Shown piece after piece: positions 23,171 through 36,800 of a stretch of DNA of 64,000 nucleotides (position 1 is its first letter; every line of letters starts with the position of its first letter). This stretch comes from Bugula neritina (Eukaryota > Bryozoa > Gymnolaemata > Cheilostomatida > Bugulidae), in the NCBI GenBank assembly GCA_964035545.1, contig OZ037767.1, positions 24,323,128 to 24,387,127 of the forward strand, read 5' to 3'. The notes beneath the pieces were generated by a model. That model was not told the DNA's origin. It saw only the letters and a list, made by a program, of their open reading frames with translations, and did no database searches. Both the position numbers and the translations under genes were made by a program.

Positions 23171-26100
23171 AGGCCAGAATGAGAATTGACAAGGTTACAA
23201 TATAGATGCAATAAGTAAAATTATTACAGCTTAGTGTGTAAAAGCAATCCAAGATTTGTTCATTCATCAAGGTACCACAACTCCAGCAACTCCTCTATAC
23301 ACCCAGGACTAACAAAGCTCCATCGTAATGCCACTCTGAAACTATATATCTTGTTATTTTTTCAATGTAAGACTTCCTAAGTTACAAGAAAAGAAACCAG
23401 CTATTTATAGTTTTTGTCCTAAAAGTTGACTTATACCAGCAGAATAACGTAATGCTCATTGTAATACTACCAACGCATGATTACTGCCTGAACTATGTAT
23501 GTTGCGAGATGAAGATGAACCCCACTATAGTGCTTAGCCACGTTGAAACCACAAACACGCAGCATGCTGTATTGCTGATACTATCTTGATGGAATATTAT
23601 ACGGGCGGTTAGCCAATAGCATCGTAATGATATCAAAGTTCATTGCGATAAACTTAGTTGTTGACAATAGAATGTCACAACGCACAGCATTTCACTGTTC
23701 ATAAAATTACAGTTGACTGTTGAGACATTCATTACTCACTGAGAGTGAACACTGCCAAGTCCTGCCATCTTCCACTGTTCCCATAGCATACAGAAGTACA
23801 AACGGTAAGTTATAGTATCCAATGGTTTTACTTTATAAGTAGGGGATGCCTATTTCTGCAGTAGCTTAAGTTATTTAACTCAGTTTACTGTTTATACTTG
23901 GTGCTAGGTTTGAGATAAAACTTGGCCTTGCCTGGGGTACAGCTAGTTTGTATTACTATTTATTACTAGTTACTGGAACAATAACAATTACAATAGTCCG
24001 TAACTGTAAGTATTCTCCATACTTGGTCAATTTAATGTTGCTTATTAACTTTAGGAATATTTTTTGAGTCAAGAACATCTATTTCTTGTAGTACCTATCA
24101 GTTTGCACAACATTTTTATTGTGCTAATACAGATTTTCTGCTTCGATTTGAATTATATCATATTATATCAAAGAAAGTCCTTTTTTGCACAAGTATGGAA
24201 GCACAAAGTCATGGGCTTGAACCCCAGTAAAGACCACTGGATTTGGCGGTTCTAGGAAGAGCATTCAGTCATAGTTGTTCCTGTGCCCCTTCTGAATGAG
24301 TTCTTAGCCTGATTTAACAAAAAACCCTTTCCATCAGGGTTTCTCACAGGATGGCAACTATAAACTTCCACACACCAAGTTTTCAGTGCCAAAATATTCC
24401 AAACTCTTGCATTACATTAATGTTCTTTGTATCCCTCATTAAATTAACTAATAAGCTATCCAGTAAACTTATACAATTTCTGCTGTTTGAAAATTGAGAA
24501 AGTTGACCTAATGAAAATAGTTGCATTTTCCAAGAAATTTTTATTTGCAATCTCATGAGTTTGTGTAATAAGTATAATTTGTAGTTTGAGAGTGTTTGCA
24601 AGTTTCCTGAAAGAGTTTAACAGCCATGGTTGTTTACTTTTGGCTTCAGTTTTGTTATCTCGGCACATACTTGCATCCTGTCCAACCCTTTGAGCAGTTT
24701 TGGTATTGCGTTATTTCTAGTAGTAGATTCTTGTCTCTTGGTTCTGAGCCTATGTTGACCAACTTGTAAATAAATGCTGGAATAGAGTGCTATCTTCAAA
24801 TAGCAAAGTTAAAACTTTGGTTGAAAGAAACATTACCATCTTATAATTATAATAAAAATGTTTCCAGGTTTTGTAATAAAAACAACTTTCCAAACACTTC
24901 TCTACTAGTACTATGTAGGATTATTTACAAGTAGGCTACTAGCCTGTACTTGCATGTTGCAACCTACCATAAGACTTTAATGGTAAAACATACCACAAGT
25001 CCAATAGACAAATGTAGTCAAAACATATTGTTGTTAGCATAATGTGCTTTTTTTATAATTATAAATTAAAGTAATTGTGATAAGGCATAAATTTTATCTC
25101 ACAAATACAAGTCTTTTAAGTTTTAAACAGTTTAGGCTTAATATATCTTTTGCTTTAGCTGTACTATTCCACTTAAGTAACTGTGTTTAATTAAAACAAA
25201 ACTTGTGACCAAGTTCAAAAACTTCGTAAGTTTTTTAAATATTTTTCAAACTGAACAGAAATAATTAAATCTAGTTATGATTTATAAAAAATATCTTGTT
25301 CAAAGAAAATTTATATAAGTATTTTATTCTAAAACTTTGCTTCTAACCCAGCTGCGGTCTTTTGTCCGATGTTTTTTAATTTTCTTATCTTTAATATTTA
25401 CAATATTAAGCTATCATGTTTGTCTAGAAATTAAGAAGCCAGTTAAAATCTGTTAGTTAATGAGTTGAGACTACAAACCACTTAAGTGTGAACTACGGCC
25501 ATAGTCCATAGAAGTCTGAGTAGTTACTAAGATAAGATAACACACACTTCACACCACTTAGCTTGATGTAGCTATTGTGCCGGCAAAGGGTACCCTATGT
25601 GCTAGCATTTACAAGGTCATTTAGCTAGCAGTGTATATATAATATATTATACTGAGGGTACTTTGCTAACACTTACAGGAAGGTTTGTTATCATAGTTGA
25701 ACAGATATATTTTTTTCAGTGAAACAAACTATTGAAATCGGCAATTCCAAAGTTGGTATTCCCGAAAATGATCATTTCAAATGGGATGTAGTGGTGACAT
25801 TAAGAGAATTTGCCCTTGCAGGCTCAAATTGTTCAAATTTTAGTTGCTTATGATTTTAAAAATTATAACTGCATTTATCAATTAGTTAGCAGCGTCGTCT
25901 ATTCTGAAATAGTAATTTTAGTAATAGGAATTTCAAATAAGGATCTTTGATAGACAATTTCGCATTTGACTTCACATGATTAAACAAAAAACTGTTACAA
26001 AAACAGGTCTTTGTGAGATGTCAGCGAAATACAGTCAGTTACTTGATAAACAAGATCCTTTCTAAAAAGTACTTAAAAAGTCAATTTTTTTCTTTATTTC

Positions 26101-26739
26101 TATTGCGACACCAGTTGACAGAGTTGATTATAAAGTTTGGTAAAGTTTTTGATGCAATAAAGTCTATTCTCATAGAGCTAGTGGCTCCTATTGTAGAATC
26201 AGTAATCACATGGTCTACGGGCCAGTAACTACTCTGTCTACATTCTACAACATCTTAGCCCTAACCACTACATTAGTCTAAAGTACAGCCTGTCAAACAT
26301 GGTTGGCTATTAGTGCAAAGTTTGACCATAATTACAAATAATAATATTATGACAAATGATTAATTATGTAGCCATGCTGACTACATGTGTTCCAAGTTCA
26401 TACTATTGTTATTGTTAATTTTGAACTTTGGAAGAGCTTTAGATTTATTTATAGGCTAGTATTCTGAAAACAAGTCAAAATTTATGACATAACTACTTAA
26501 CATAATTGTCAAACTATTGATATTATCTCTCAATACAACAAGCTGCCAAAACACAGCAAAAATAATGTTTTATAATTGATTTGGCAGAATTTAAAAAAAA
26601 ACTAAATTTAGTTTAGTAATTGTTGTGTTTTATATTTGTTAACTTACAGTGCTTCCCTAAGCCTTGAAGCTGTAACTACAAGTTTGAGCATTTGTGGCTT
26701 AGTTTGATCTGACTCATTGCATGTTGTAGATAACTAACA
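23171..26739. other. Intergenic region upstream of the fatty acid-binding protein gene
   Basis: No supported coding gene. A donor-like site (aacg|gtaagt) at 23804/23805 together with an acceptor-like ttgtag at 26725-26730, just before the FABP start, could define a non-coding first exon near 23700-23804. Small overlapping minus-strand ORFs at 24383-24799 shift frame and match nothing I recognise. Confidence 0.35.
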
Positions 26740-29438
26740 ATGACTGGAGTTGAAGAACTAAAAGGAAAATGGACAGAAGCCAGCGTAGAAAACTTTGAAA
26801 AGTTTATGGAAAAGTTGGGTAAGAAGATTTCTGCTAACACTCATCACAAAAACAAAAACAATTGTAAACTGTCTTGCTAATGTATAGCTATGGCATTTTA
26901 GTTGTATTAGTATAACACTATTTTTATTGAATAATTTATAATTATTTTTCTAATGTTATTTTATTCTGTATTAATTGTAAGAAATACTTGTAGTTGACAG
27001 ACACTGATTATAATGGCAAGTTTATAAAATAAACAATTACTTTAAGCAAAGAATAAAAATAAATGAAGCTTAAATGCATAAGTATATAATTTGATTTCTA
27101 AAATTATATATTGAAGCTAATTGAAATCATGATGAAAAATTCCAAACTTCTAGAAGTATAGGAGTTGCTAGTAAAACAAAATAAAATATCATTTTCCCAC
27201 GGCAAATAGCAACTGATATCTGTAACCAAATCACAAAACTATTATAATCTCTAAGTATGCAACTGAAGTATTATTATTGGGTATATGCTATTTATATTTA
27301 CGATTCACAAATAAGATACAGGGTCCAACCAAGATTATATCTGGTGTTTACTTAGATTTTAGTTTGTATAAGTTTTGTGCTTATTGTATATACCTAAAGC
27401 TTTGTTATTAAATATGCCTCTTTAAGTGATTTAATCTTATTCTAATTCATCATTGGGAGGAAGGAATGTGCTTACGGTTACATAACAGAGTAAAACATAC
27501 TATTTTCGGTCTTCAAAGCTTGCCTGTCCCTGACTGCAGTTTGCTATTGCAACGTGGCATCCATCTAGATTGGAACGCAGATTTTGCATATAATTAGAAA
27601 TTAGTTAGTGAATAGAAATGGACTACCTAAGCATAAACTCAAACAACAAACCCGGCCAGGGGCAGGGGTGTTATGCAATGTTGTATCTATTTGTTATCTA
27701 TGAGGTGGGATTGGACTATTGGCTATAAATTGATAACTGAACAGATAAATCTCAACCTTTACACTGGCACTTCAATTAAGGGGTGGGGGGCGTTTACAAA
27801 TCAGAACTTGCAGACAACCACCTGTACAGTGCAGTGATGGGAGGCAGTTGTGTTTTAGAGGGGAAAAAAACTTTAGCTTCTGCGAAATTTTCAATATCTC
27901 AGCTGTCTGGAATAAAGAGTGTTTTCTGAGTCATGGTAGTTTGAAAAGAAAGCCTTTAGGCAGTTTTCTCTTGTATAACAGCCAGCACATTTCTACGAAG
28001 TATAGTGCCATATACTGCAGCTTGCCATCTTTATCAATGAAAAAACTGCATTCCTTGGAATCATCTACTCACTGATAATCAAACCTATATTTAAAATTTT
28101 CTACTGAAATACAAACCAGAAAATAATGTTATTTTAACTAATTGTTTGTGAAGGATTTAACTCACTTTTCAGTAGACTAAGCTTAAAAAGATTTCATAGC
28201 TAACAAAAAGTGGAAAAATTTCCTGTTAAATAGTTATTTTAAATACTTATAAAATATAATTCGTGATGTTGCTCAAGCTTCAGCGTGAGCTTTTTATTAA
28301 TAAAATATTCATATATGCAGCTTACTGCAAAGTTGTGCTGTGTATTGTAGTGTAGTCAGTACAGTGTATTGTGTAGTTTAGTGTAGTGCAGTGCAATGTA
28401 GTGTACTGTAGTGTAACATAGTGCAGTGAAGTAGAGTGTGATGGAATGTTACATAATGTTGCATTACATAATGTTAAACATAACTGTAGTTGCTAGTATT
28501 GATAAATATATTGTAAAGCTGAAAACTTTGTGATTTATTTTTAGAGGTAAATGTTTTACTGAGAAAAGTTGGTGCTAAAACATCAGCCAATGAGGAGTGG
28601 ATAATTGAAGGAGATGACATCACCATAAAGATTACATCCACTTTCAAAAACAAAACTCTCAAATTTAAACTTGGTCAGGAATTTGACGAAGAGACTTTAG
28701 ATGGAAGAAAAGTTAAAGTAAGTTTTAATTTTCTTCAGTAGGATTCTTTCTACTAAATAATGCACAAATTAGTTTTGGCATTGCTTAGTAATATATTCTT
28801 TTGATAATTTTGTTTTGGATGTAATATAATTCAAACGTATAATATAGCAAAAGTATCATTGTGTGTAATACGATAGCACTATTATTGTCCTGTAGTCTAC
28901 AATAACAGAAGAAGGTGGAAAAGTTGTACATAGACAAGTTGGAAAGCCTCACAACTGTCTTCACACACGCGAGATTCAGGGAGATCTGCTAGTGGTGGTA
29001 AGAGCTTACTGGTTAGAGTTTAGACACTTGAGTACATTTTTTTATTATAAGGTAGTTTCATAGCAAGTTTGGCTCTATCCTAAGGCATAGGAACTTTGTT
29101 TTGTACCAGTTTTAAAAATAATTAGTTTAAGTTGTTACTATATTATCTTGATTGTTTGAATTTGAAGCTATAGCCTAGACAACACCTAGACAACACGTTG
29201 CTGGGGTCTATCGAAAAGCTACTAGAAAATTAACCCCTTTCAAAACTGTAACTTGAGATAAGAAATAACCACACCTTACTACTTGGTTGGTTTAAGATGG
29301 GTAACTCATTAGCTTCTATGCAATTATTGTAGTGGTTATGTAATGATTACAGTCTGTTGTTGTTGTTTATTTCAGACTATGACCGTGGAAGCTCCTGAGC
29401 CAGTAACTGCCATTAGGAAATTTAAAAGAAAAGCATAA
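26740..29438 (+). CDS. Fatty acid-binding protein, complete, four exons
   Basis: Cytosolic intracellular lipid-binding protein that would carry fatty acids or related hydrophobic ligands in a ten-strand beta barrel. Exons: 26740-26818, 28545-28717, 28896-28997, 29376-29438 (TAA); 417 nt, 138 residues, with all phases consistent. The N-terminus has the family pattern (LKGKWTEASVENFEKFMEKLG), followed by NEEWIIEGDDITIKITSTFK, LGQEFDEETLDGRKVK and the late TREIQGDLLVVTMTV strand. Exons 2 and 3 of 173 and 102 nt match the classic animal FABP gene layout. The start is the first ATG, in favourable context (aacaATGa). The C-terminal ligand triad position reads R-K-F where R-x-Y is usual. AATAAA follows at 29606. 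The subtype cannot be assigned. Confidence 0.95.
28330..28470. repeat. Degenerate gtgtagtgtagt low-complexity tract
   Basis: A T/G/A-rich run of 'tgtagtg' and 'tacagtg' pieces in FABP intron 1, just upstream of exon 2. Not coding. Confidence 0.75.
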
Positions 29439-29605
29439 GATGAGTGAAAGAACCTTCCAGAGAATTATCTAATTCAATCAATTTGAATTTAAAACAAACT
29501 CAGAGCTTAATTATACTTCATCACACAAACAACATAAAGCTACTATTATAAACATCCATAATCAACATGTATCTGATTGTATGATATTATTTTTATTGTC
29601 AACAA

Positions 29606-29611
29606 AATAAA
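29606..29611 (+). terminator. Poly(A) signal AATAAA of the fatty acid-binding protein gene
   Basis: Canonical hexamer 168 nt after the stop codon. Confidence 0.7.
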
Positions 29612-31102
29612 CAGATATACATGTTTCAATTAAATGCCACTTGATTAATTAGCAAGATAAAGATGAGCAAAATACTCGTCTGCATGAGATATTAAGTGTT
29701 TTATTGCTGATTGGCTGTAAAATTAGTTGTAGATGGCAGTTGATCATAAATATTATTCTGTTAAAAGCTTTTAGCATCTGCTATGCTAATTACCGCTGCT
29801 TGCTCAATCAACCCTACGTGGGAGTAAACTTCCCCATCTTACGCTGCAAGGATATTATATAATGCACATGTATACAGTGTGCATGTACATTATATAGCTA
29901 TTTCATACCCCAACAAGCATTCCTAAAAATATGTAATCATAGCAATAGAGTTGTACAAATTCTATAAGTATTACCACACCTTATGCGTAGACTACAGACC
30001 AGTGCCTTTTAAATTAACTAACAAGTAAATAGTGTGCAGAAATACAAAACCATAGTTAAACAAAAAGAAGTTAATTAGCTTTTCTATCCAAATGTAGATT
30101 ACTTAACTATCAGAAGTTGTGTTCTCATGTCATTAGTGCCAGCAGCATATCATTTGTATACTTAGTTTGATCTAAAATGACATTAGGTTTTAATTCCTCA
30201 TGACTTTGATAAAATTATATTGATCAGCTATCAAAGCTGTATGTTAGGAAAGCAGATTATATAAATTGACTTTCAGTATTGGCCATGTAGAGCATAATGA
30301 AGATAGCAGTACAAAGTTACAATACAAGAATAACACTAAAATAATTAAATCTTATTTATTATGAGATTTTGAAGAAAAATGTAGGAGTTGTTGTCTCTAT
30401 GCAAATACTTGAACATTTTATTTCATACTTATATTACTACAGTCTACAAGCACCTAAAGATAATTAGAATTAGCAATACTATTGCATTAAATCAATTAAA
30501 GCTAGCACGTATCAGCAAAAATTTTGTGGCCCTGAAAAACAGCGATGTAGGTAATATATGGAAGATTGTTAACCTAAATCCATCACTACCTACTTGCACA
30601 CTCTTAGCTGCTGTGCTTGTAGAGTTGGATATTTGAAAATGAGGCTAATATATCTAACATTGAATTGTTGTTCCACAATAGAAAGGTGTTAGATTTGACT
30701 TCCTTAATATAAGAAAAAAGCAAAGCCACAGTCACATATGTAGTACTCAAGCATTGCAGAATGACTTAAGTTGCATATTGATGTCTACAGACGTTAGAGT
30801 CTGTTACTTAAGTGACTCAAGCAATATCGATTTGCTAAAGTTAATCAGTCCCTTTGAAATAACACAAAACCATATTTTAATTGAGGTTTTGCTGCTACAC
30901 AAACATTACAGCTAATTATTCATTCAAAATGCATGTTTTGTGAAGAATATAACAATTTAAATAATTGCTTGATATAGCCTTACATAAGGGACTGTTTTAA
31001 TTGGTAGCATTCATAATTAGTGTTTAAACGCTTATTTAGTAACCTTACAATGTAAATTTATTGTGTTTTATTGATCAGCTATTGACTAGCTAGATGCTGC
31101 GG
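29612..31102. other. Intergenic, no gene seen
   Basis: AT-rich. The open frame at 30388-30636 has no splice or protein support. A near-palindromic 'tatataatgcacatg...catgtacattatata' occurs around 29855-29900. Confidence 0.5.
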
Positions 31103-31112
31103 TATATATAAA
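31103..31112 (+). promoter_or_regulatory. TATA box of the cystine-knot peptide gene
   Basis: TATATATAAA. An initiator-like TCATTAT centred at 31135 lies about 32 bp downstream, which would give a 5' UTR of about 53 nt before the ATG at 31188. Confidence 0.65.
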
Positions 31113-31187
31113 CGCTGGAAACACAGTCTGTCTCATTATTAGTGAAGGAGAATTATACTGTGAGATATACTCGTACTATATAAAGAA

Positions 31188-32576
31188 ATGTGCCAACACT
31201 GGAGTCTAAGCAGCCTTGCTGTTGCATTTTTAGCTCTGCTATGCATACTGACTGCCTCCACCCAGGCTATTTCTCCAAGTGGTAAGTGCAAATATTCACC
31301 AAACTCAAAATAATATAAATATAATTTCCATTTTAAATAGTTTTAACATTACCTATAGGCGAAGGATTCATTTGAGATAAATTGCCAGAAGAATGAGTAT
31401 TAGATATGTACATACAGGCATTTATTCTCAAGTTGATATTGGTCTGGCAACTGTAAACTGTTTTGAAACATGCTGAATAATTAATTTCATGTTATTACAT
31501 TACATTAAAAAGACAAAATGGATTTATATCTTGTATAAAGAGTTTATAAGATATTTTCCCTACATGAGGATGAAATATAACATTTTTATTTGGTGAAACT
31601 GATATTGGAATTAATTCACAGTTTTTTATGATAACTATGTAGGTTTAATATTAAATCAAACGTATGAACTACAAAATCTGCATCTATTTAAAAATTTTCA
31701 ATTTAGGATTATTGAAACTAACAAATTTATAAGGATACATTTCCTTGGAGTAAATAACTACATAGTCTAGACATGCAAAAATATATTCAGTCAGTCACAT
31801 TTATTCTCAGCATTACATCATAATAAGAAAACAGGTTTTTCGAAACTTTACTCAATAGATAAATTACAGTATTTCTGTTAGGAGCATTTATAAACAAGTC
31901 AGTTATTTATATTAAATAGACTATATTGGGTAAAATATTGTTGCATCTGGTCCACCCATGTGTTTCATAATTACTGTAAGAATATTTCTCTCCAAAGACA
32001 TTTACATTAAGGCAGATATGCCTGCAAAAAGTCACATGTATAATTGAATGGTATTTACAAGTTTCAAAATAATAATGTTACTTATGATAATTATATTAAA
32101 GCATGCCTACACCAACAATGTTATATAATATGGTTCTCAATAATCAATTAAATAGAATACATACCGTGAGGTTGTGTGTTTTAGATGGTGCTGCTGAAGT
32201 CGGGGCATATCTTGATGATGTAAGTTATGAGGAAATGCTGTCTCCAGAAAAGTGAGTAATTCCTCCTTTGATGATATCTATCTCTAAGCATATTTTGTAT
32301 ATTAAATGCTGCTGAACTGCTACACTGTATTTTAAATTGAAACTATTTTATTAGTTTATGTAACACACAGATGAGGATACATGTGTATTATTTTGATGGT
32401 TTTACAGACGAGGAATGCCAATAAGTGAGTTTATCATGAGAAAACTGCTGAAGGAGAAACCGAGGTGTTCCAGCTGGAATGGTCACTGCCAACCAAACCG
32501 TAGGGGAGATTGTTGCTCTCCATATTTTTGTAAATGTATGCTTATATTTTCAAACAGGTGCAGATGTGTATTGTAA
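31188..32576 (+). CDS. Secreted eight-cysteine (ICK, agatoxin/agouti-like) peptide precursor
   Basis: Exons 31188-31281, 32185-32251, 32408-32576 (TAA), with consistent phases; 109 residues. Residues 1-27 form a signal peptide with a hydrophobic core (LAVAFLALLCIL), ending near TQA. Residues 28-73 are an acidic-then-basic propeptide with a Lys-Arg site at 54-55 and further basic sites (RK 65-66, KPR 71-73). The mature part has cysteines at 74, 81, 89, 90, 95, 97, 105 and 107: spacing C-x6-C-x7-CC-x4-C-x-C-x7-C-x-C, the inhibitor cystine knot pattern shared by agatoxin-like peptides and agouti domains. It is a single gene with a propeptide and nothing points to a venom role; a neuroendocrine or defence peptide is equally likely. 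Function unproven. Confidence 0.85.
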
Positions 32577-32641
32577 ACCTTAGCCTAGTGCTAAATTTTG
32601 AAATATGGTGAATATTTCATATCATGGTTTTAATATTGTAA

Positions 32642-32647
32642 AATAAA
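32642..32647 (+). terminator. Poly(A) signal AATAAA of the cystine-knot peptide gene
   Basis: Canonical hexamer 66 nt after the stop codon. Confidence 0.75.
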
Positions 32648-33882
32648 GTTATTTTAAATGCATTTCATTTTTATGTATTATATTATTTTAATTAGGTACA
32701 CACAATAGTTGGCAAACATCATAAGCTAGATTATGTACACTTGATACACACTAAAAATTTACTAGAATTAGATTTACTTGGCCCTACATTACTTTGCATT
32801 ATTCACTGTAACTTTCCAAGTTTTTCAAAGACAAAGTTGGTAGCTGAATGTTATTTTATTCTCCACAACTGCTCTCCAACTGATTATTTTCAGTAATTCA
32901 ATTTACATATTAGAATATATAAAGCTTGTTTTGGGACATGAAAAGCATAGATAAGATCATCAGCATAAAAATTCTAAAACCACCTTGCAAAGTTCAGTTA
33001 TAACTTATATACTTGCTACGTATTACGTGAGTGAAAGGTATTCTGTTGATTATCTGTACACATGGTGCTTTCAAAATTGTTTCTATCTTCTGGTATTAAT
33101 TTTTTTTTCAAAAAGCCTATATAGGCAGATACCAATGAATTTATCACATAATAGGATTGCAATAGTTTAGACAGAAATGTGGTAGGAGCTCAAGCTAATA
33201 GCCTTCATTTTAGGCTTAGAAAACTAATTAGAGCAATTTGCTGGGTAATGTCTTATCTTAGAACTTATAATGCAGCTTAACTTACAGAAAAATTGATTAA
33301 TTACATAATGTACTATTAACGTAGGACAACTTTGTTCTATTATATTGCTTAAAGCTGAATTTGAATAATAAATGGCTACTTATAATTTCACAATAATTGC
33401 AAATTTATGTATATTTCTAACTCCATTATCAATGGTTATACTTTGTAGAATGATTTACAGAAGACGAACATAACATAATTTCATAAAATTTTATTTTATA
33501 GCATATTTTTATTAAAAAAAACTTTGGTTCACACTGCAGTCCACTACAAACTTGGTTAACAAAGCATTTCACAAACTAAAGTCCAAATTTTGTTACATAA
33601 TAAATAAAACGTAAAAATGTCGTGCAATTCTCTACATGCATAGCACCACCAGTGAGACTATACTTACTACTTATCACTACTTAATAAAACTATCTAATAT
33701 TGGTGAACAGCACCACTACTTGGCATTATATCTAGAACACAGTTCACAGCAACATATTTGGACGGACACTCTGCAAGTGCTGTGTAGCAAATCAAGTCAT
33801 GGCAAGTTCACAGAAAATGTATGTGGAAACAAATATAGCCCAAGGTTTGTGGCTGGAATACCATGCAGCAGCACATCTGGTG
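32648..33882. other. Intergenic / 3' region of the minus-strand coiled-coil gene
   Basis: No gene. TTTATT at 33490-33495 (AATAAA on the minus strand) is a possible poly(A) signal for the coiled-coil gene, about 390 nt past its stop. Confidence 0.45.
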
Positions 33883-36800
33883 TTACTGCGTGGAACAGTC
33901 AATGTGACCTGAGGCTGCCATCTCGTCAGCATGCTTGTCTATCAGAAACTGCCGCAACTTCTCAATCTTCTCTCCCATTGACTTGAGAGTTGAGTTCTGT
34001 TGCTCCAGCACTGACACGTACTCTCTTGGCGAGGAAATAGTAACAGGAGTCGCTACAACAGAGAATGCTCAAGATAGACATTCATATACCATAATGCTGT
34101 TGAAGGTTTTCTGCAGCCTAGAAACTGCAGCATCAATAGGATGCCAGAGCATAATTATAAGCATTTCATTTACATCTAACCTCACACTATCCATTAACGT
34201 ACCGCACTTAAGCACTACCTTTAGTTTCTGAGGTGTGTATATGTTGAAGTAAGAAGCACTAAGTGATGGAAGACCTCTAAATTTCTAAGTAAACAATCAT
34301 ATAGTTAGTATAAACATAATGTTTGAGGATTAGCACCAAAGTCAACCTTCCCTAAGAGAAAAGGAGGCAACATCCTGCTAGGGTTAGGAAGAGGTTATAG
34401 CGCTAAGCAACATCTAACAGGAAATGAGAAATGTGTCATTCAATTATGAAAGATTGTACGGCCTTATGATTGTGTATAGAGTAACCAAAACAATATGGCA
34501 ATAGATGACCAACACCAGAGCAATTGGTTTTCCTGATTTGCATCCATATATTGAAACTTCAGGGGGCCAACAATTATTTTATATTATGTTTATAAATAAT
34601 TTATCTTTATATTGCAATTTTTCTTGCACTTGAGTCTTTTGAATTTCATATAACTTCAGCATTGTTCAGTGTTTGCAACTAGTAATGAATAATTGTGGAG
34701 TAGAGTAGTATAATGGCTTCTAGAAGATATTAATTAGGAATAAAAATATGCTATAAAAATGACAAATACAAACAATTTCACATTGCATAATATTCTATAA
34801 AGACACATTATATCTTTATAAAATGTTAAGCTTATTAAACAGTGAGTTTAAAAGTTGTGAAATGATGGTTTTGAAAATTGAAATATAGTATTTATGTCAG
34901 CGAAACATTAAGCAGTTGAAAATGACAATTTTCAAATAATTTATTTGAAGTAGCAATAAGCCTTTGTATAGAAAGATGAGATCTAGTACTTATGACTGCT
35001 CAAGAAGCGTCTGGCAGATCTGAAGAGAGCCAAGTTGATAGTTTTACAAATCTTCTCGTTATAAAACTTCTTTAGATAATAGATTATATGCAAGCAATAT
35101 CCAATCTAAACTTTTCTAATTATCTGACTAGTGGGTCTGAATTACATAGTTTATTCAGTTTTCTTTCTTAAGATGAGATATTATTTGTATAGACTGAATG
35201 AGTCAAAACAGGCTTTCTGATAACACGCTAACTTCTATATTACCGTGTTCATAGCCTCAGTGAACATTTCATGCACACATGAAAATTTGAAAACAGGTGC
35301 AGAACTTGTGTTCTCCCAATAAAGTCACTTTGTTTCATGAAGAAGTTGCTATAAAATAAAATCATCACAATCCAAACCAAAAGATATAAACCCAATCTTC
35401 GTCTCTGCTGACCAAAAAACTTGATATTTCTAATAGAAACCCTTCCTGGCATATGTGAAGTGAATATAAATAAAGAAATATATATATTTATTATAAATCA
35501 TTGAATATATAGAGCATGAACTAAAGAACTCTGGCCTGAAACGCATATTTTTTGAGAACCAGGTGCAAGGATCATAGACCAGTTGCGAGACGATCTGCTC
35601 ACAAAACTTAATAATATAGCCCAAAAAAATTGGTAAAAAACTAACCAAGTATGTGGGAATTGGCCGAGAAATCGAGTCCTGAATAATAGTTAGACATAAA
35701 ATCTTGCAGCAAAAACTCTAGTTTGAGCATTCAGTTAACAGCATTATTTTTTTTGTAAAAAGATGTTTACTGTTTTATCTAGACAAACGCAAAACTTTAC
35801 AATCATAACCACTCCGTATGTCCCTAGTGCACCTAATTCATAGTTGCAAGTTCATTAACACGGCTCAAAATGGAGCCCACGAGACTATTTTATGAATAGT
35901 TTAAGATCAGTGAGCACACAATGACGTAAAGCATGAGGGAATTCCGATAAAACTGACCATTTATAATGATTCATTGATACCAAATTTCTTGAAAACAACA
36001 AAGTATTGTCTATCAGTACGGAAAGCATTATATTGAGTCAACTATGCCTTAATATCTAAAAAGAATGAAAAGTGTAACGCAACACTGTGCAGCAATCAGG
36101 CCATTGCATCCTGCGAACCAGTTCCGGCAAAAACTCCATCAAGTGCAGAAATGCTAACTTCCCTGAACTACAAAGCTAGTAGCTTGTAGCTTTCTGTAAA
36201 CATGTCATCCCAAGAGGCAAGAAAGCAGTAAACTTCATTCTTAGAAATTGTAAACATGGTGGAAACTTGAGGCACTGGTGATGTCCTCCGTACAGGATGA
36301 ATTGTTGTGAGACAGCAGGCTATAATTTATAACAGAGATCAGACAACTTCCCAAATGAACTGCAGCCATGCCAACAATTTGACTATTTCATCTATGGACA
36401 ATGTGACAGGGCAACAAAAAGGACGATTGATCAACCTATAATACATAATTGGACCACAGCTGGGGACAAAGTCTAGTTGCCGGTAACCTAAAAATAAATT
36501 CTTTGTAAATCATCAAGTTATTCTTTTGCTTTCCTTTTTAGCTTATTGAAGCAAGAGCTACTCAGCTGTTTTCTACAGTAAAATTGAGTTTGATTTGAGC
36601 ATAAAAACTGGCTTAAGCTACACAGTGCAAGTACTACTGAATACTGACTACACAGTACTACTGACTACACACAGTACACAGTACTACTGACTACACAGTA
36701 CTACTGACTACACAGTACTACTGACTACACAGTACTACTGACTACACAGTACTACTGACTACACAGTACTACTGACTACACAGTACTACTCACGTCTGCA

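Noticed and set aside
24383-24799. Overlapping minus-strand frames that could be a decayed transposase
   Set aside because: Frames shift and none shows a recognisable motif.
27848-28075. Open frame of 75 codons in FABP intron 1
   Set aside because: No start context, splice signals or recognisable protein; lies in an intron of a well-supported gene.
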